A stretch of DNA of 64,000 nt from Pogona vitticeps. Its lineage: Eukaryota > Chordata > Lepidosauria > Squamata > Agamidae. A program made the position numbers and the translations under genes. Location of the stretch: the NCBI RefSeq assembly GCF_051106095.1, contig NC_135785.1:104901001-104965000 (forward strand), in the 5' to 3' direction. Under the pieces are notes generated by a model. It worked only from the letters and a program-made list of their open reading frames with translations, was not told where the DNA came from and made no database searches. Positions 39,691 through 51,130 of the stretch are shown here, one piece after another (the first letter of the stretch is position 1; each line of letters opens with the position of its first letter).

Positions 39691-39751
39691 CGCATATGCT
39701 AATACCTTATGCTAATACCTGTGCATATGCTAATACCTTATGCTAATAGCT

Positions 39752-39999
39752 GTGCACTGTGCGCAGTGGTTAAAACGCTGTACTGCAACTAAAACTGTGC
39801 TCACGACCTGGGGTTCAAATCCCAGGTAGCCGGCTCAAGGTTGACTCAGCCTTCCATTCTTCCGAGGTCGGTAAAATGAGTACCCAGCTTGCTGGGGGGG
39901 CAATGTGTAGCCTGTATAATTAAAAAAATTGTAAACTGCCCGGAGAGTGCTTGTAGCACTATGGGGCGGTATATAAGTCCAATAAATAAATAAATAAAT
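39752..39999 (+). mobile_element. tRNA SINE with L2/CR1-like (AATAAA)n tail
   Basis: Head TGCGCAGTGGTTAAAACGCT (box A), GGGGTTCAAATCCCAGG (box B), GGCTCAAGGTTGACTCAGCC, TACCCAGCTTGCTGGGGGGG, GCAATGTGTAGCC, then TGCCCGGAGAGTGCTTGTAG, GGGGCGGTATATAAGTCC and (AATA)n. It is the best-preserved full-length copy of the family in the window. Insertion is inside the loop of the Tigger-like element, so it is younger than that element. The RNA polymerase III boxes look intact. Confidence 0.85.
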
Positions 40000-40461
40000 T
40001 ATGGGAGGAACACCTAGCCCCTGATGGGGGTCCCGCAGGGCACCCCAAAACACTGAGGAGCTCTCTTGGCCTCTGGCAGGACTGGGGCTGTGCAGCCCTG
40101 TACTGAGTGGGAGGTGCAGCCAGAGGGTCACCATGACTTGGGGGCAGGGGACAGAAGGGGGTTTGGCTCCTTTTAACTTCTTGTTGTTGGAGAGAGAAAA
40201 GGTTATTTGAGATCCATTGAATTTCCAAAGGCAGTGCAGGTAAGGGGATTGTTTTTCACCAACATTGTATGGGGAACTGTTTTGCAAAACAGTTTTCACA
40301 AAATAGTGATTTTTTTCCCCATTTGGACTGCATAACATGGATTTCAATGCATTCCAATGGGGAACTGGGATTCACAAGCTGATGTTTTCACAAGATAGCG
40401 ATTTCCATGGAATGACTTAAAATCATGGAATGAATTAAAATTGTCTTGAGATGCACCACTG

Positions 40462-40850
40462 TATTTAATTAATAATAAATAATATAATTAATTGAAAATA
40501 AAATAGTGTTTATTAAATTTTTCAATAAATTATTATATATACATACAGGGAGATAATTAATTAAGTGCATACTTAGAAGTCAATTAGTTTGATTGGGATT
40601 AGCAAACATTAATTGAGGGAATTTTAGATTAATATTAATTAACTATACAAGTATAAATCAAGGTTGAATCTTGATCTGTCTGGTCAAATTTAATTGAGGG
40701 TATTAATTCATTGTTAATACTATTTGATTAAGTCACTCCCTACAGTTAATTAATCAGGAAATTCAGCATTTGATTTGCAAGATAGTTCATAAAAAATTAA
40801 TACCATTTGGCTAGTTTAACTAGCCACTTATTCATACATATTAAGGCTTG
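40462..40850. other. Very A/T-rich stretch
   Basis: TTAATTAA-type motifs recur densely (TAATTAATTAAG, TTAATATTAATTAAC). No gene or element end recognised; it separates the Tigger-like element from the DIRS fossil. Confidence 0.5.
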
Positions 40851-43800
40851 CATTGTTTCAAGGCGGGACATAGCTGAGTGTCATCAGCTGGTTCTCCCTT
40901 TACTATACACTCATAGCAAGGGTTATCATCTGAATTGGCACTGGAGCTGCTGGGATACTTTGCGCCCCTTGATTGGTCTTGAATACCAGATATGTAATTG
41001 CATCACACCAGGGTCAGGGCAATAAAAAAGGAAAACAGCCTGCCAAGAAAAGGCCAGTTCCCCAAATGTCTCTGCCTCAGTCTTTGTCTGACGAGGAATC
41101 CTGGCTGGTTTGGCAACAACTGCAGGAAAAAAAATCTGCACTGGAGGCTGAACAGCTGGCGAGACAGGCTCCACAGTCCAGCAAGGCACTGCCACACAGA
41201 TCAGCTAGGGAGGCCAAAAGCCATAATAGGGCTAAGCTTAAAGTTATAGCTGATGATCTGATGTCTAGATTTGCTATTCTTGAAGTAGAACAGCAGCCCG
41301 ATGCAACACCCAGATGTGATGCAGATGGGGCAACCATGACACCAAGGCTGTGGCGTTCAGATAAGCGAAGAAGGTCATCAACCCCTGCAATGTTAGAGCC
41401 AGCAGTAGCAATTCCTGATAGTCAGGACAAAGCGAACAAAGCCAGCCCCGACCAGCTTTATGGCAGGGATGAAACAAGCTTAGCGGCATCTTCGTCAGGT
41501 GAGTCCACAGGTGAGTCCACAGTTGCATCGGGCACTTGTTCACTGATCCCTGCCTGGCCTTGGGCTGGCAGTGGACAATTTAATCCTACACGTTATATGA
41601 TGTGTGACACACAGAACTTTAGGGCCCCCAACACTCTATGGCCCTGTTCAAGCATGCAATTTGGTGGATGGGGTATGCCATACCCAAGTTGCATTGCGAG
41701 CCCAGTTTAACACTGCAGCTGGTGTAGGCATTCGGCCATACTCGTCTGTTCCTAACACGGGTTATAATACAGTGCCTTCATGAGCATTACCATATGGTGA
41801 TGACTCAATGCCCCTAGGGAGTCATCTCACCCCAGGGACTCAAGAAAAAATATGAAAACAAATATGTGGATCTATTCGAATTACAGTGGTACCTCGCTAG
41901 ACGATGACCTCATAAAATGACAAATCTGTATGACAATGAGGTTTTGCAATCGCTATAGCGATTCGCAAAACAGTGATTCCAATGGGTGATTTTCACTTGG
42001 CGATGATTTGGTCCGTACTTCACGGACCTTTTTTTGCAAGAAGACGATTTTTACAGCTGATCAGCAGCTTCGCAAAATGGCTTCCGTATGTTTTCGGGAC
42101 CCATGCTTCACAGGACAGCCATTTTTTACAGCTGATCAGCGCTTCGAAAACTGGCTACCCTATGGGCGATCTTCGCAAAACAATGGTGGTTTTTCCCCAT
42201 TGGAATGCATTAAACGAGTTTCAATGCATTCCAATGGGGAAACGATTTTCACACGATGATGATTTTGCTAAACAGCGATTTTCATGGAATGAATTATCGT
42301 TGTCATGCGGGGCACCACTGTACTGAATAGAGAAAAAGGACTTGGACAAAGAGGATAACAAAGACAAAGAGAGATGTTGGAGGAAAAAGTCTGATAGGAC
42401 ATGGTCCAACTGGCTGCCTGGATTCCTAATTTACACTGGGGTGGTAAGGCCCAACCATGGTGGACACAACCTTTCTTTCAATATTTGGATTTGATATATA
42501 GGGTGTTAAGTAGATTTTGCTGGGCAAGTGTGGCTTCATTATGATTAATCATTCCATATGCGGAGCACAATCCACCCAAATCCTCGATGGGACAAGCCCT
42601 TGCCAGGTCTGTGGCTGCAGCACATGACACCAGCCAGACCTTATTTTGGGGACAGGTTTGTTAGTGGGCATCTGAACAGAAAGGCCACCCTGAGTCAGAA
42701 TTCCCATGTAGGAGCGAGGCAGGTGGTTCAACCCCATCTGTTCTGCTGGGAATATAACGCCAAGGGCACTTGCACTATGAAGCTATGCTGTTTCAGCCAT
42801 GAGTGTTCAGCATGTGGGGGACAGCATCCCAGCACCTTATGCTTCAGGGCTGGGGCTCAGTGACAGAATAAGGGCCTGGGAGGAAGTAAAAAGCCCAGTA
42901 GTGGTGGGGGTAACCCCGGAAAAGGAACCCAACCCAATTAAGGTTACAGTTTTGGAAGTGTGGCTAAGTGACTACCCCTGCAGAGATGATGCTAGTTACT
43001 TATTGGACGGCTTCGAGTATGGCTTTAGGATCCCAGCGGAAGGGGAGCACAAGGTATTTTTTTGGCACAAAACCTCAAATCGGTGTTTGGAATGGAGGGT
43101 GTAGTGCAGGACAAGACTGCGAAGGAGGTAAAAGAAGGGAGAGTGCTGGGACCCTTTGTAAAGGCTTCTTTGGAGACCTCGGGGGTCTCACCTTTGGGAA
43201 TAGTTCCAAAAAAGGCCCAGGGTGAGTTTAGATTAATACACCACTTGTCCTACCCAGAGGGAGCATCAGTTAACAATGCCATTCCTCAGGAACTTTGTAC
43301 TGTGTGCTACACCTCCTTTGATGAAGCACCTCCTTTGATAAAATCAGCCATCCAGATTTTGCCATTTCACCCATTGGATTTTGAACTGTTAGGATTTCAT
43401 TTTCAGGGATCCTTTTACATTGATCGAGCCTTTCCTATGGGCTGCTCGGTTACCTCCACTGCATTCGAGCATTTCAGCTCGTTTGTTGAGGGGAAGCTCA
43501 GGAGCAGGGTTGGCTGTAAGTTTATCACCCATTATGTAGACAACTATCTTTTTTGTGGAGAAAGGAATACAGGAAGGTGTACTTTTATTTTAAACACTTT
43601 TCAGTTAATGGCAGAAGAGTTAGGCTTACCCCTAGCAGAGGAAAAAATGGAGGGTCCAGCCACATCCCTTACTTTCCTTGGTATTGAACTAGTTACTGTA
43701 CAGCAGATGTCAAGGCTGCCTGATAGTAAATTAACTGACCTTAAAACTAGGGTAGCCTCACTGCTGCAAAGGAAAAAGGTGTCTTTGAGGGAGCTCCAGG

Positions 43801-44350
43801 AGATTGTGGGCCACTTAAACTTTGCTTGCTGCTTTCTGAGCTCAATTGGCTCGATGGCAGGCATGGGACTTTGCATGGCTAGTCCCTATGCTGTGGCAAG
43901 TAGTGCTGATATAACAGGTTTGTTTGATGAGCCCCATTGTAATCTCAGGTAAGCTATAGCCCATCTGACCTCCCAGTGCTGTGGATCATGCGATTACAGT
44001 GCTGGGGGGGGGGAGATGTGCTGGGGCCACTGCCAGGCCAACAGTCAACAAGAAGTTGGCTTGAGGCCTGGGGGTAGTCAAATTGGGGCCTGCCTGGTTC
44101 TCGCTATCTTTAAGGCTGCGAAAACCTGGGGCCAGGGATTTGCCCATTTATTGCTTAAGGGGTCCTTTAAGACCTTTGTGCTTAAACCTGATTCTGCACT
44201 ATGGCAGGATCCCCCTTTGCCAAAGGATGGCAACACTGATCATGTTTAATAAAGTGTGGCCCACGATTAACCCATACTTCTTGTCTCGCATGTTTATTCC
44301 ACGATTGGGAGGGCAAGACAAGTGGGAACTCATCCATGATATCAGACTAT
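40851..44350 (+). mobile_element. DIRS-type retroelement fossil, broken
   Basis: Parts seen in order are a Gag-like region (about 40973-41710), a Cys/His zinc-binding segment (about 42720-42840), a reverse transcriptase region of DIRS type (about 43060-43950), and a 3' end with an AATAAA signal and TCTTGTCTCGCATGTTTATT (about 44250-44310). DIRS elements normally also carry RNase H and tyrosine recombinase parts and use inverted and circle-junction repeats. The recombinase is not recognisable here. A Tigger-like MITE (41884-42320) has inserted between Gag-like and RT parts. The copy has several breaks and looks dead. Moderate rather than ancient age is suggested by the long readable stretches. 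Confidence 0.8.
41884..42320. mobile_element. Tigger-like MITE nested in the DIRS fossil
   Basis: Ends CAGTGGTACCTCGCTAGACG and GTTGTCATGCGGGGCACCACTG (in part), flanked by TA. Inverted internal blocks include CCAATGGGTGATTTTC versus its complement near 42230 and CATTGGAATGCATT around 42200-42235. It is 437 bp and non-coding. Its insertion postdates the DIRS element. The overlapping open frames are not genes. Confidence 0.85.
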
Positions 44351-44562
44351 AGCTGTTCTGCAACAATTTTGCTGAGTGCTAATGTGTTCCCAGGCACATT
44401 TCAAAGACAGTTGTTTAATACAAGGGAAATGAAAGATATGAGAGAACCAAAACAGATAAATTCAATGTTCTTCCTGTGGCTCATGAGTGAACAAGCTTAG
44501 GAAGCTTGGAGGCCAAATGTTTGCTTCCAGGTCTTTCTGTGGACCATAAGGAGTCCCCAAAC

Positions 44563-44699
44563 CACTGGTTCTTAACCTTGGGTTACTCAGGAGTTTTGGA
44601 CTGCAACTCCCAGAAGCCTTCACCACCAACTGTGCTGGCTGGGGTTTCTGGGAGTTGCAGTTCAAAAACACCTGAGTAACCCAAGGTTAAGAACCACTG
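44563..44699. mobile_element. Palindromic hAT MITE, second copy
   Basis: Ends CACTGGTTCTTAACCTTGGG and CCCAAGGTTAAGAACCACTG. It is a 137-bp near-palindrome with the same arms as 13425-13561 (GACTGCAACTCCCAGAAGCC; GGGAGTTGCAGTTCAAAAAC). The left terminus has one changed base. The flanking octamers ccccaaac and ccaaaaca are only loosely alike, so the target duplication is not certain. Confidence 0.8.
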
Positions 44700-45924
44700 C
44701 CAAAACAACCGTTTTCAGACATTTAAATAAGTAAACTTACATGGAGCTTTTAAGTTTTTGGTGGTTTTTAAAAAAATTCTCATGTAAAAGCTGTTGATTC
44801 TAAAGGCCTTTCTTGGTGGGGGATTCTTTGCAGTACTGAGGATCTGCAGACTTTCCTCTGTGGGGAGACCAGCAGTCCATCGGCCACAAGTTATCAATCC
44901 CTGCTATAGCTGAAAAATCTGAGAAAGTGCCTTTCTTTCCAGAGCTCGCAAGCGGATAGTCCAAAAAGAAACATTACCAAATTCTGCTTCTTACATCCCC
45001 AATTAGGTTACCAACCCAACTGATTATTACTCCCAAGCAGTCTGTCCATGGAAACCCCTGTGGCTTCCCTCTCTTAATGGAAGGAATCCACACAATAAAA
45101 CTCCACTCAAGGAGCTGAGAGTGAAGTCAACATACTGCTGAAATTCTACACACATTTGCTTGGCTGCGTGCCCATTAGTCAGACCAGTGCCTGAGTCAGA
45201 GTTGTTTGATTTAGGCTCTTGTGATGAAGAGCACAATAAAGTAGTGGGTTATCTTAAGAGTCTTATACATTCCCCCACCATTATTCCAAAAGGATAGATT
45301 CCCTGTAGAGTTTCTCATTGTTTGGTCGAAGGGAATTAGTTGTTCTCTTCATAATGGAGATTAGATTGCATAATAGAAGTACTAGGAGACAGATAGCCTG
45401 CAGGTTTATTAGTCAAAAGAATACTGATAGCATAAAGCAATGATGGGCTATAGTGTGATGATGAAATCCCCCAAAGTGATGTACATTTAATGGAAAATAT
45501 ATACTTCAATAGACCTCTTTTGTAAAGAGACAAAATCACACTTTGTTCTTCAGTCTGTCCTCTGGGGACAAAGTTTAGGCAATATCTGGGGGTGTCTTTT
45601 GTCCCCACTTCATAGCTGCTCAATTTTGGCAGCAGTAGCAACAAGAGTAATTATTACTGTTCTTGACACAAATCTTCAATGGGGAAATCAACTCCTTTTC
45701 TGGGGCAATCTGAACTTTTGAACCTGTCAGTTCAGACCCAATTAGACAGGAGAACTTTTAAATTCCAGCCTGGCATTTGTGTCTGGTTGTTTTTTTAAAA
45801 AAGATATGTTTAAAAGAATACAGAATAAATATTCAGACACTCACTTGCTTAAGATGTGGAATTACTGGTTTTTGCTTTGTGGCTGGGGATAGTCTTCCTC
45901 TATGTTAGCAGTGCTTTGGTGACT
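44700..45924. other. No recognisable feature
   Basis: No element ends or protein families recognised in 1.2 kb. Confidence 0.5.
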
Positions 45925-46510
45925 CCAACAATGCTATGTACCATCAAGTTACTTCTAACGTGTGGTGACTATGTGGGTTAACACCCTCCAAAATGTCCTG
46001 CCATTGACAGCACTTGCAAACCAATAGCATCTGATGTTAGATTGCTCTCTCTTGCTATTGCCCACTCCCTTCCTAGCAATGTCATTTTTTCTAGAAAGTT
46101 TTGCTCAGGTCTTGCAAACAAATATTGGCAGCTTCATTTATTGAAATAATTTATTTCATGTTAGGTCTTCCTGTCTTCCTTCTGCCCCGTCCCCCAATTT
46201 TTCCAACTATATTCTCTTTTCTGGTCAGTTCTGCATGTTCATTCTATGTGAATGGTAAGATAGGCTCAGTTTTATCATGTTTGCTCTAGTGATGGTTCAG
46301 ACTTAACTTGATTGAGCACCCTCTTTTCTGGCTTTCTGGCTGCCTGCAGTATCTGTAAGGCTTTCCTCCAACACCACATTTCATATAGTTGTTTTTTTGT
46401 CCATAATGTTTTGCTGTCTTTCACATAGTACAGATGCTTTTGACGTTGGTTTCCAGTGATAATTTTTGCTAACTCCCGGCTCTCCTTTTTTTTCTTTCTT
46501 TCAAAAGGGG
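45925..46510 (-). mobile_element. RTE/Bov-B-like LINE, C-terminus and 3' end
   Basis: On the minus strand, 46300-46385 reads MWCWRKALQILQAARKPEKR then VLNQVKSEPSLE, matching the C-terminal 'ELWCWRR.LriPWTArkTN..vL.qikpe.SLEa' block. Further along the minus strand are decayed 3' segments and a 3' part with AGGACATTTTGGAGG near 45990. The same LINE family lies at 63600-63895. It is degraded and 5'-truncated. Confidence 0.65.
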
Positions 46511-46689
46511 ACATCTCTTGGAAAACATGCGCATATGTTTGTAGAACATTTGGTCTGATATTTCCTTTCTTACTCCAAGAAAAGGGTTTAGAAATTAGAG
46601 GATAACTTTCTAGTCTTTATTCTGTGGAGCTGCTGCAACACGTTAGTTTACCGGAGAGGTCAAAGGGTGTGTATGCTTCTCCATTGTAA

Positions 46690-47190
46690 TGTTAGCTCTG
46701 AATTTGAAGTTCGGAACTCCGGCAAGGACGACAGACTAAAATGCATAAACAGCTGATACAAAGCCAATTTTATTTAGAAAAGTACCACTGGGCCTTTTGT
46801 CTTAAAAGCAGAAAAAGGCCTCGAGCAAAGGGTGCATAGATATTTTATAAGGTTTCTACACAAAGAGCCATAAATTGGGACATTCTTATTGGTTCTTTGG
46901 ACCTCAAACTTGGATCCTCCTTCCCATTGGGCCAAAGATGTTCCATAGGCATAGCTTATTGGCTATACCTGAATATCCATACTGTACCCCCATGTTCCCT
47001 TGACCCAGGGTCATGTTATACCCTGAATGTGCCTGCATATCTGAAGAGGATGTTCCTTGGTTCTCCTTATCTCTTTGATATGTTTATGCTGCAGTTCCTG
47101 GGCCTCAATGTATGGCCTTCAGAAACAGTAATTCTCCTAGTGGTGTCAAAATATAAATGGCTAGCTTCCTCCCTCAAATTCCATTGTGGG
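46690..47190 (-). mobile_element. Possible solo LTR-like fossil
   Basis: On the minus strand the order is a CCAAT-type box (AACCAATAAGAATG), a TATA box (CCTTATAAAATATC), then about 90 bp later a poly(A) signal (CTAAATAAAATTGG), then a GC-mixed stretch ending near TTCCGAACTTC. That spacing is what U3-R-U5 of a long terminal repeat shows. No internal coding part is adjacent. Ends and target duplication could not be fixed, so the family is unknown and an ordinary promoter-like A/T arrangement is an alternative. Confidence 0.35.
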
Positions 47191-47199
47191 CATCTCTGC

Positions 47200-47461
47200 C
47201 CGTTTGTCTCCTAAATTGCTGTGTTCCTTGAGGGAAGAAACAATGCCTTATTTGTGTAATGCCTTGTTTTGCTTACCGGGCAGCGTAAATGGTGGCTGGA
47301 TGGGGGAATCTTCATTTACCGATGAGTTTTTCCCCAATAAGAAAGCATTAAATGGAGTTTATTGCGTTCCTGTGGGTTCCCCCCCCCCCCCGCATACTGA
47401 CAAATCCGGATAGCGACGTTAATCCTGGAACGGATTAATGTCGCTATGCAGGGCACCACTG
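47200..47461. mobile_element. Tigger-like element, right end
   Basis: Right end GTCGCTATGCAGGGCACCACTG (in part) next to TA. Inside are CCGGATAGCGACGTTAATCC/GGATTAATGTCGC, an internal inverted pair, a C-run at 47378-47391, and a TTACCGATGAG..CATTAAATGGAG segment resembling the other family members. The left terminus is not found, so the copy is truncated or its left border decayed. Confidence 0.65.
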
Positions 47462-49751
47462 TATATCATTTTAGCACTCAGGGTAAAAAAAATGTAACTG
47501 CAGTCCAAGAACAGAAAATAATTTTAAACTTGAGTGCATTGCTACATTAAGCTTTAATTCTGTTCCCTGAACCTTGATATATCAATATTAATATGAGAAC
47601 ATTTGCTGGGAAATCAATACATTTCAATTAGAATAACAACATCTTTCAAAGTAAGCAACAAATCTGAAAATGTGAGATGAAATCCCTTTCCCTCCCAGCA
47701 CTAATGATGGATCCAATATAAAATAGCAACAAAGGATACACACTTAAGAACACAAGCATAGTACTTGATGTTTCTGAAGGAGCTTAGAGAAAATTCATTT
47801 TCAACAAGGTGAACCACTTTGAGAGGGATACGGTGAAAGGGGAGCAAGTAATATAGTGAAATAGGAGAGCATCAGGTTCCATGCCTCATTCGTTTGAGAA
47901 TATGCTCACTATTCCTACTGAAATATACGGGATTGAAAAGGGCTTAGCCTTCAATGTCTGCAACATATCAATCAATTTCAATTCACTGTTTACTATGCAT
48001 ATGATTTTACAGATACATATATGGAGTTGTTATTTTAGTTTCCACCATAAAAACCCCAGAAAGTCTGAACTTGAAATATTACTTTTTCAAAGCAATTCAT
48101 TGTGCATTGCTTTTTAAAAGCAATTACTTACTGCCCACTATCCAGTGTGCAATATGTTGCAGTACCTGTTCATTACATGTTACTTTTTAGTTACTTTTGA
48201 ATTATTTTTAGAATACACTTAACAGTTTAAAAAGAATTCTCCAAAAAGGACCAGATAGAAGCAATGTTTAGGGAATAATAAGTAATACTGCTTGCCAATG
48301 CTAACATTAAACATTCAATAACATTAACTCTCTCTGCACCTTTTAAAAACAGGAGCAATACTGGGTTGCTGGGTTGTTGTTGTTTGTCTCAAGCATTAGA
48401 CATTTTCTAACTTTTTTCCTCTTAGCTTCGGTTGTACTCCTCCTACCTGACTGTCCCTTGGACAGCTTACAGTGTTCCTTGTTGCCCTGTAAGATTTCAT
48501 TCAGTTTATTCTGTTCTGCCTACTGTCTTTGCTTCCACATGTTGGACTTTTCATTTTAATAAATTATGTTGATAGCTCACTACATTCAGAGTGGAGTACT
48601 TTAATGCGGGTAAGAACTTATCATCACAGGATAAAATTTTATTATTTTGCCCAGTAAATTGCTCTTTATGTATCTTCCCTCCTTTGACCTCCACCTCTTC
48701 TATTTGCTTTAAAATCAACTCATGTCTGTCGGCCAATCTTTTATTTTCACAAACCGAGTGATATTTTCCTTTGATATCACCTTGTCATCCAAAAGTTCTG
48801 CAGCCAAACTTTTAGAAGTGCCAAAAGCAGCTTTCTCCTCTACTCATCTACTTTCTCTTCCTCTTCCCTTCTAATTGTGAAAAACTGTGTAAACTTTAGC
48901 TATCCAAATAATTAGGTGGAATTGCTTGGTCTCTCCACGCTTTTTCAGTAAGCATAATTGTTTTCAGTGTTGGTTTTTGGCTTGATAGTGTGTAGTCAAA
49001 CAACCCCCCCCTTCTGTTTTATGTATATAAGCCAATCCCTCTTTCACAGCAACAATAAGTATCCACTCAAGATCACGCAGAGTCTAAAGTTAAACAAAGA
49101 AACGAGTAATAAATAAACTCAGAAGCAAATTATGTGACTTCTAAACACCATCTCACTGCCACCACCATCTCTGTTGTGGTGTTAATATTAACAAATACTC
49201 ACCACAAATTCAGGGGGAGAAATCTATTCCGACTTCTTCCACCTTCATTTCCTCCATACTGAATGCACGGAGAACAGAATGTTTGAATAGGAGGGTTTCT
49301 GCTTTTAGTGGGGATTTTCCACATGAATTTGAACCCTGATTTTCAATTTTGGGACGGAAAAGCTGTATATTTATCATGAACCACCTCTTTTTTGGCTCTG
49401 TGATGGGGGACAAACTCAATTCCAAAGTGTCTGAAGGGGAAAAAAAAAGAACTAAAGTATATAGTGCCAGTTTGGTTTTACATCAAATAAATATTCTTAA
49501 TTATTAATTTTGGAAACCCCTCAAGGACATTATAACAACCTGGCATTATAATATATCCCATTTCTTGTGTTCCTAATTGCTGATTTATTGCAGGATATCA
49601 TGCTAAATGTAAAATATTCACTTTGTCCTTTAAAAGCAGTTATACTTTCCTTCAGTGACTCTTACCCATTTATTCTGATGAATGGACCCAAAATCTAATT
49701 CTTATTCATTGATTGAACTGACTCTGCAAGCTGCTAGTTCTACAACTGAAT

Positions 49752-49754
<3 letters not shown>
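47462..49754. other. No recognisable feature
   Basis: No element ends, RNA genes or protein families recognised in 2.3 kb. Confidence 0.5.

Positions 49755-49791
<37 letters not shown>
49755..49791. repeat. (GA)n microsatellite
   Basis: About 18 uninterrupted GA units. Confidence 0.95.
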
Positions 49792-49794
<3 letters not shown>

Positions 49795-50225
49795 TGAACA
49801 GTATGGATTCTAATCCACACATGAGATGGATTTCTCCCTTTGTCTCCAGATTGTTCAATCTTTTTATATTAGCATCTATTATGCCATTATCAGATACAGT
49901 TGGTCATCAACATCTGAAGTGTAATTCACTTACAGCTGCATCTGTCTGAAATGCCATTGCCATATTGTTGCTTTGCTTCCTGATGTCCTCCTGAATTCAT
50001 AACAGAGGACAAGGAGTTCAGAACTCCAGTTGATACTTCAACTCATTTCATCAAATTGTGTCCTAAACATGCATTCCATAATTTGAGTCAGATATTTCAG
50101 TGTTCAAGGGTTATGGTACAAGCAAAGAGTAGGACAAAAAGCACTTCAAAGTTTTGACTGACATGAATACCAACCCTGTGCGTCTTTACTCATACACAAC
50201 TACTATATTTATATGTTAAGTTTGG

Positions 50226-50516
50226 ACATCCAAGTTACACATCCTAAAGGAGGGTCCCAAGGGAAAGTTTCCCCCAGGCATCTGGGGACACCAAAACCAT
50301 GGAGAAGCTTTTGCTGACTCTTCTCTACAAGCCCTGCATGTTTGGTGAAGATTGGGTTTCAGACATCCATTTTATACACCCACAAAGTGGGTCCCCCCAG
50401 GAAAATGCCCTTTAGCAGCTGGCTTGGGGAAACCCAATCTTCACAAAAATGGAAGACATTGTAGAAGAGGGTCACGGAAAGCTGCTCTGTGGTTTTAGTG
50501 TCCCTAGGTGCCTGGG
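50226..50516. repeat. Unnamed foldback with direct and inverted units
   Basis: Arms 50273-50360 and 50429-50516 are equal-length inverted repeats (about 80 percent by eye): CCCAGGCATCTGGGGACACC...GAAGATTGGGTTTC and its complement GAAACCCAATCTTC...TCCCTAGGTGCCTGGG. In addition, GACATCCAAG..GGGTCCCAAGGGAAA (50226-50266) recurs directly as GACATCCATT..GGGTCCCCCCAGGAAA in the loop (50361-50404). This is probably a non-autonomous DNA transposon or rearranged satellite unit. Terminal sequence and target duplication are not established. Confidence 0.6.
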
Positions 50517-50605
50517 CGCTGTTTTATAGCCAATCAAATTAACAAATCAAAAATTGCTAAAACATTGTTGATTTGTATTCATCAAGGGCAAGGTTCCCTC
50601 TAAGG

Positions 50606-50735
50606 CAGTGGTCCCCAACCTTGGGCCTCCAGATGTTCTTCAACTCCCAGAAATCCTGGCCAGCAGAGGAGGTGGTGAAGGCTTCTGGGAGTTGCAGTTC
50701 AAGAACATCTGGAGGCCCAAGGTTGGGGATCACTG
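50606..50735. mobile_element. Palindromic hAT MITE (CAGTGGTCCCCAACC type)
   Basis: Ends CAGTGGTCCCCAACCTTGGG and CCCAAGGTTGGGGATCACTG, with internal arms GGCCTCCAGATGTTCTT and complement. It is a 130-bp near-palindrome flanked by a perfect 8-bp duplication ctctaagg (50598-50605, 50736-50743). It is the plain form of the family found rearranged at 34350-34746, which has the same octamer. The termini and 8-bp duplication indicate hAT. Confidence 0.85.
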
Positions 50736-50870
50736 CTCTAAGGCACACACCTGCTCATGGCTCTGTCACCCTCTATGCAGCCTTCCTCCTCCACACACTG
50801 ACAGTGATAGTTTTCAGCTCCTTTGGTTCCAGTTGTGACAGAACCTTGAGTGATGGGGGGAGGGAATTGC

Positions 50871-51130
50871 ACACGTGGTGGTGCTGCGGGTTAAACCGCT
50901 GAAGCCTCTGTGCTTCAAGGTCAGAAGACCTGCAGTCGTAAAATCAAATCCACGCATCGGAGTGAGCCCCCGTCGCTTGTCCCATATCCCGCCAACCTAG
51001 CAGTTTGAAAGCACGCTGGCCACGTTACCACGGAGGATTGTCTGTGGACAAACGCTATGTCTATGGGTTGGAAACGGAGATGAGCACCGCCCCCCACTAC
51101 TGGGCAAATTGTCAAGGGGAACCTTTAGGA
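50871..51130 (+). mobile_element. Sauria-type tRNA SINE, internally shortened
   Basis: ACACGTGGTGGTGCTGCGGG, TTAAACCGCTGAAGCCTCTG, GGTCAGAAGACCTGCAGTCG, GTCGCTTGTCCCATATCCCG, CCAACCTAGCAGTTTGAAAG are followed, after loss of the GTAGATAAATAGGTACC-type middle part, by GATTGTCTGTGGACAAACGC, GGAAACGGAGATGAGCACCG and GTCAAGGGGAACCTTTAG. Same family as 39327-39690 but in the opposite orientation. Confidence 0.8.

Larger units (their letters stand above)
38473..40461. mobile_element. Tigger-like foldback element with nested SINEs
   Basis: Starts CAGTGGTGCCTCGCTAGACG and ends with a decayed complement, TTGAGATGCACCACTG, with TA on both sides. The arms fold over long distance: 39100-39245 (CCTCCCACTCAGTACAGGGC; CAAGAGAGCTCCTCAGTG) recurs inverted at 40018-40170. 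Within the left arm, 38654-38689 and 38753-38789 form another hairpin (CACATTAATTACATAAGACC and complement), possibly a separate nested MITE. The loop holds repeated GCATATGCTAATACC units and two SINEs (39327-39690, 39752-39999). No transposase frame. Related to 41884-42320 by its AGACGAT..CCTCGCAAAATGA-type start. Confidence 0.75.

Noticed and set aside
39281-39750. CRISPR-like array from regularly recurring GCATATGCTAATACC
   Set aside because: Units are short, directly adjacent without unique spacers, in a vertebrate transposon loop.
39752-39840. Functional tRNA gene
   Set aside because: Box A and B are present but the sequence continues into a SINE body and tail, and the clover-leaf is not tRNA-like outside the boxes.
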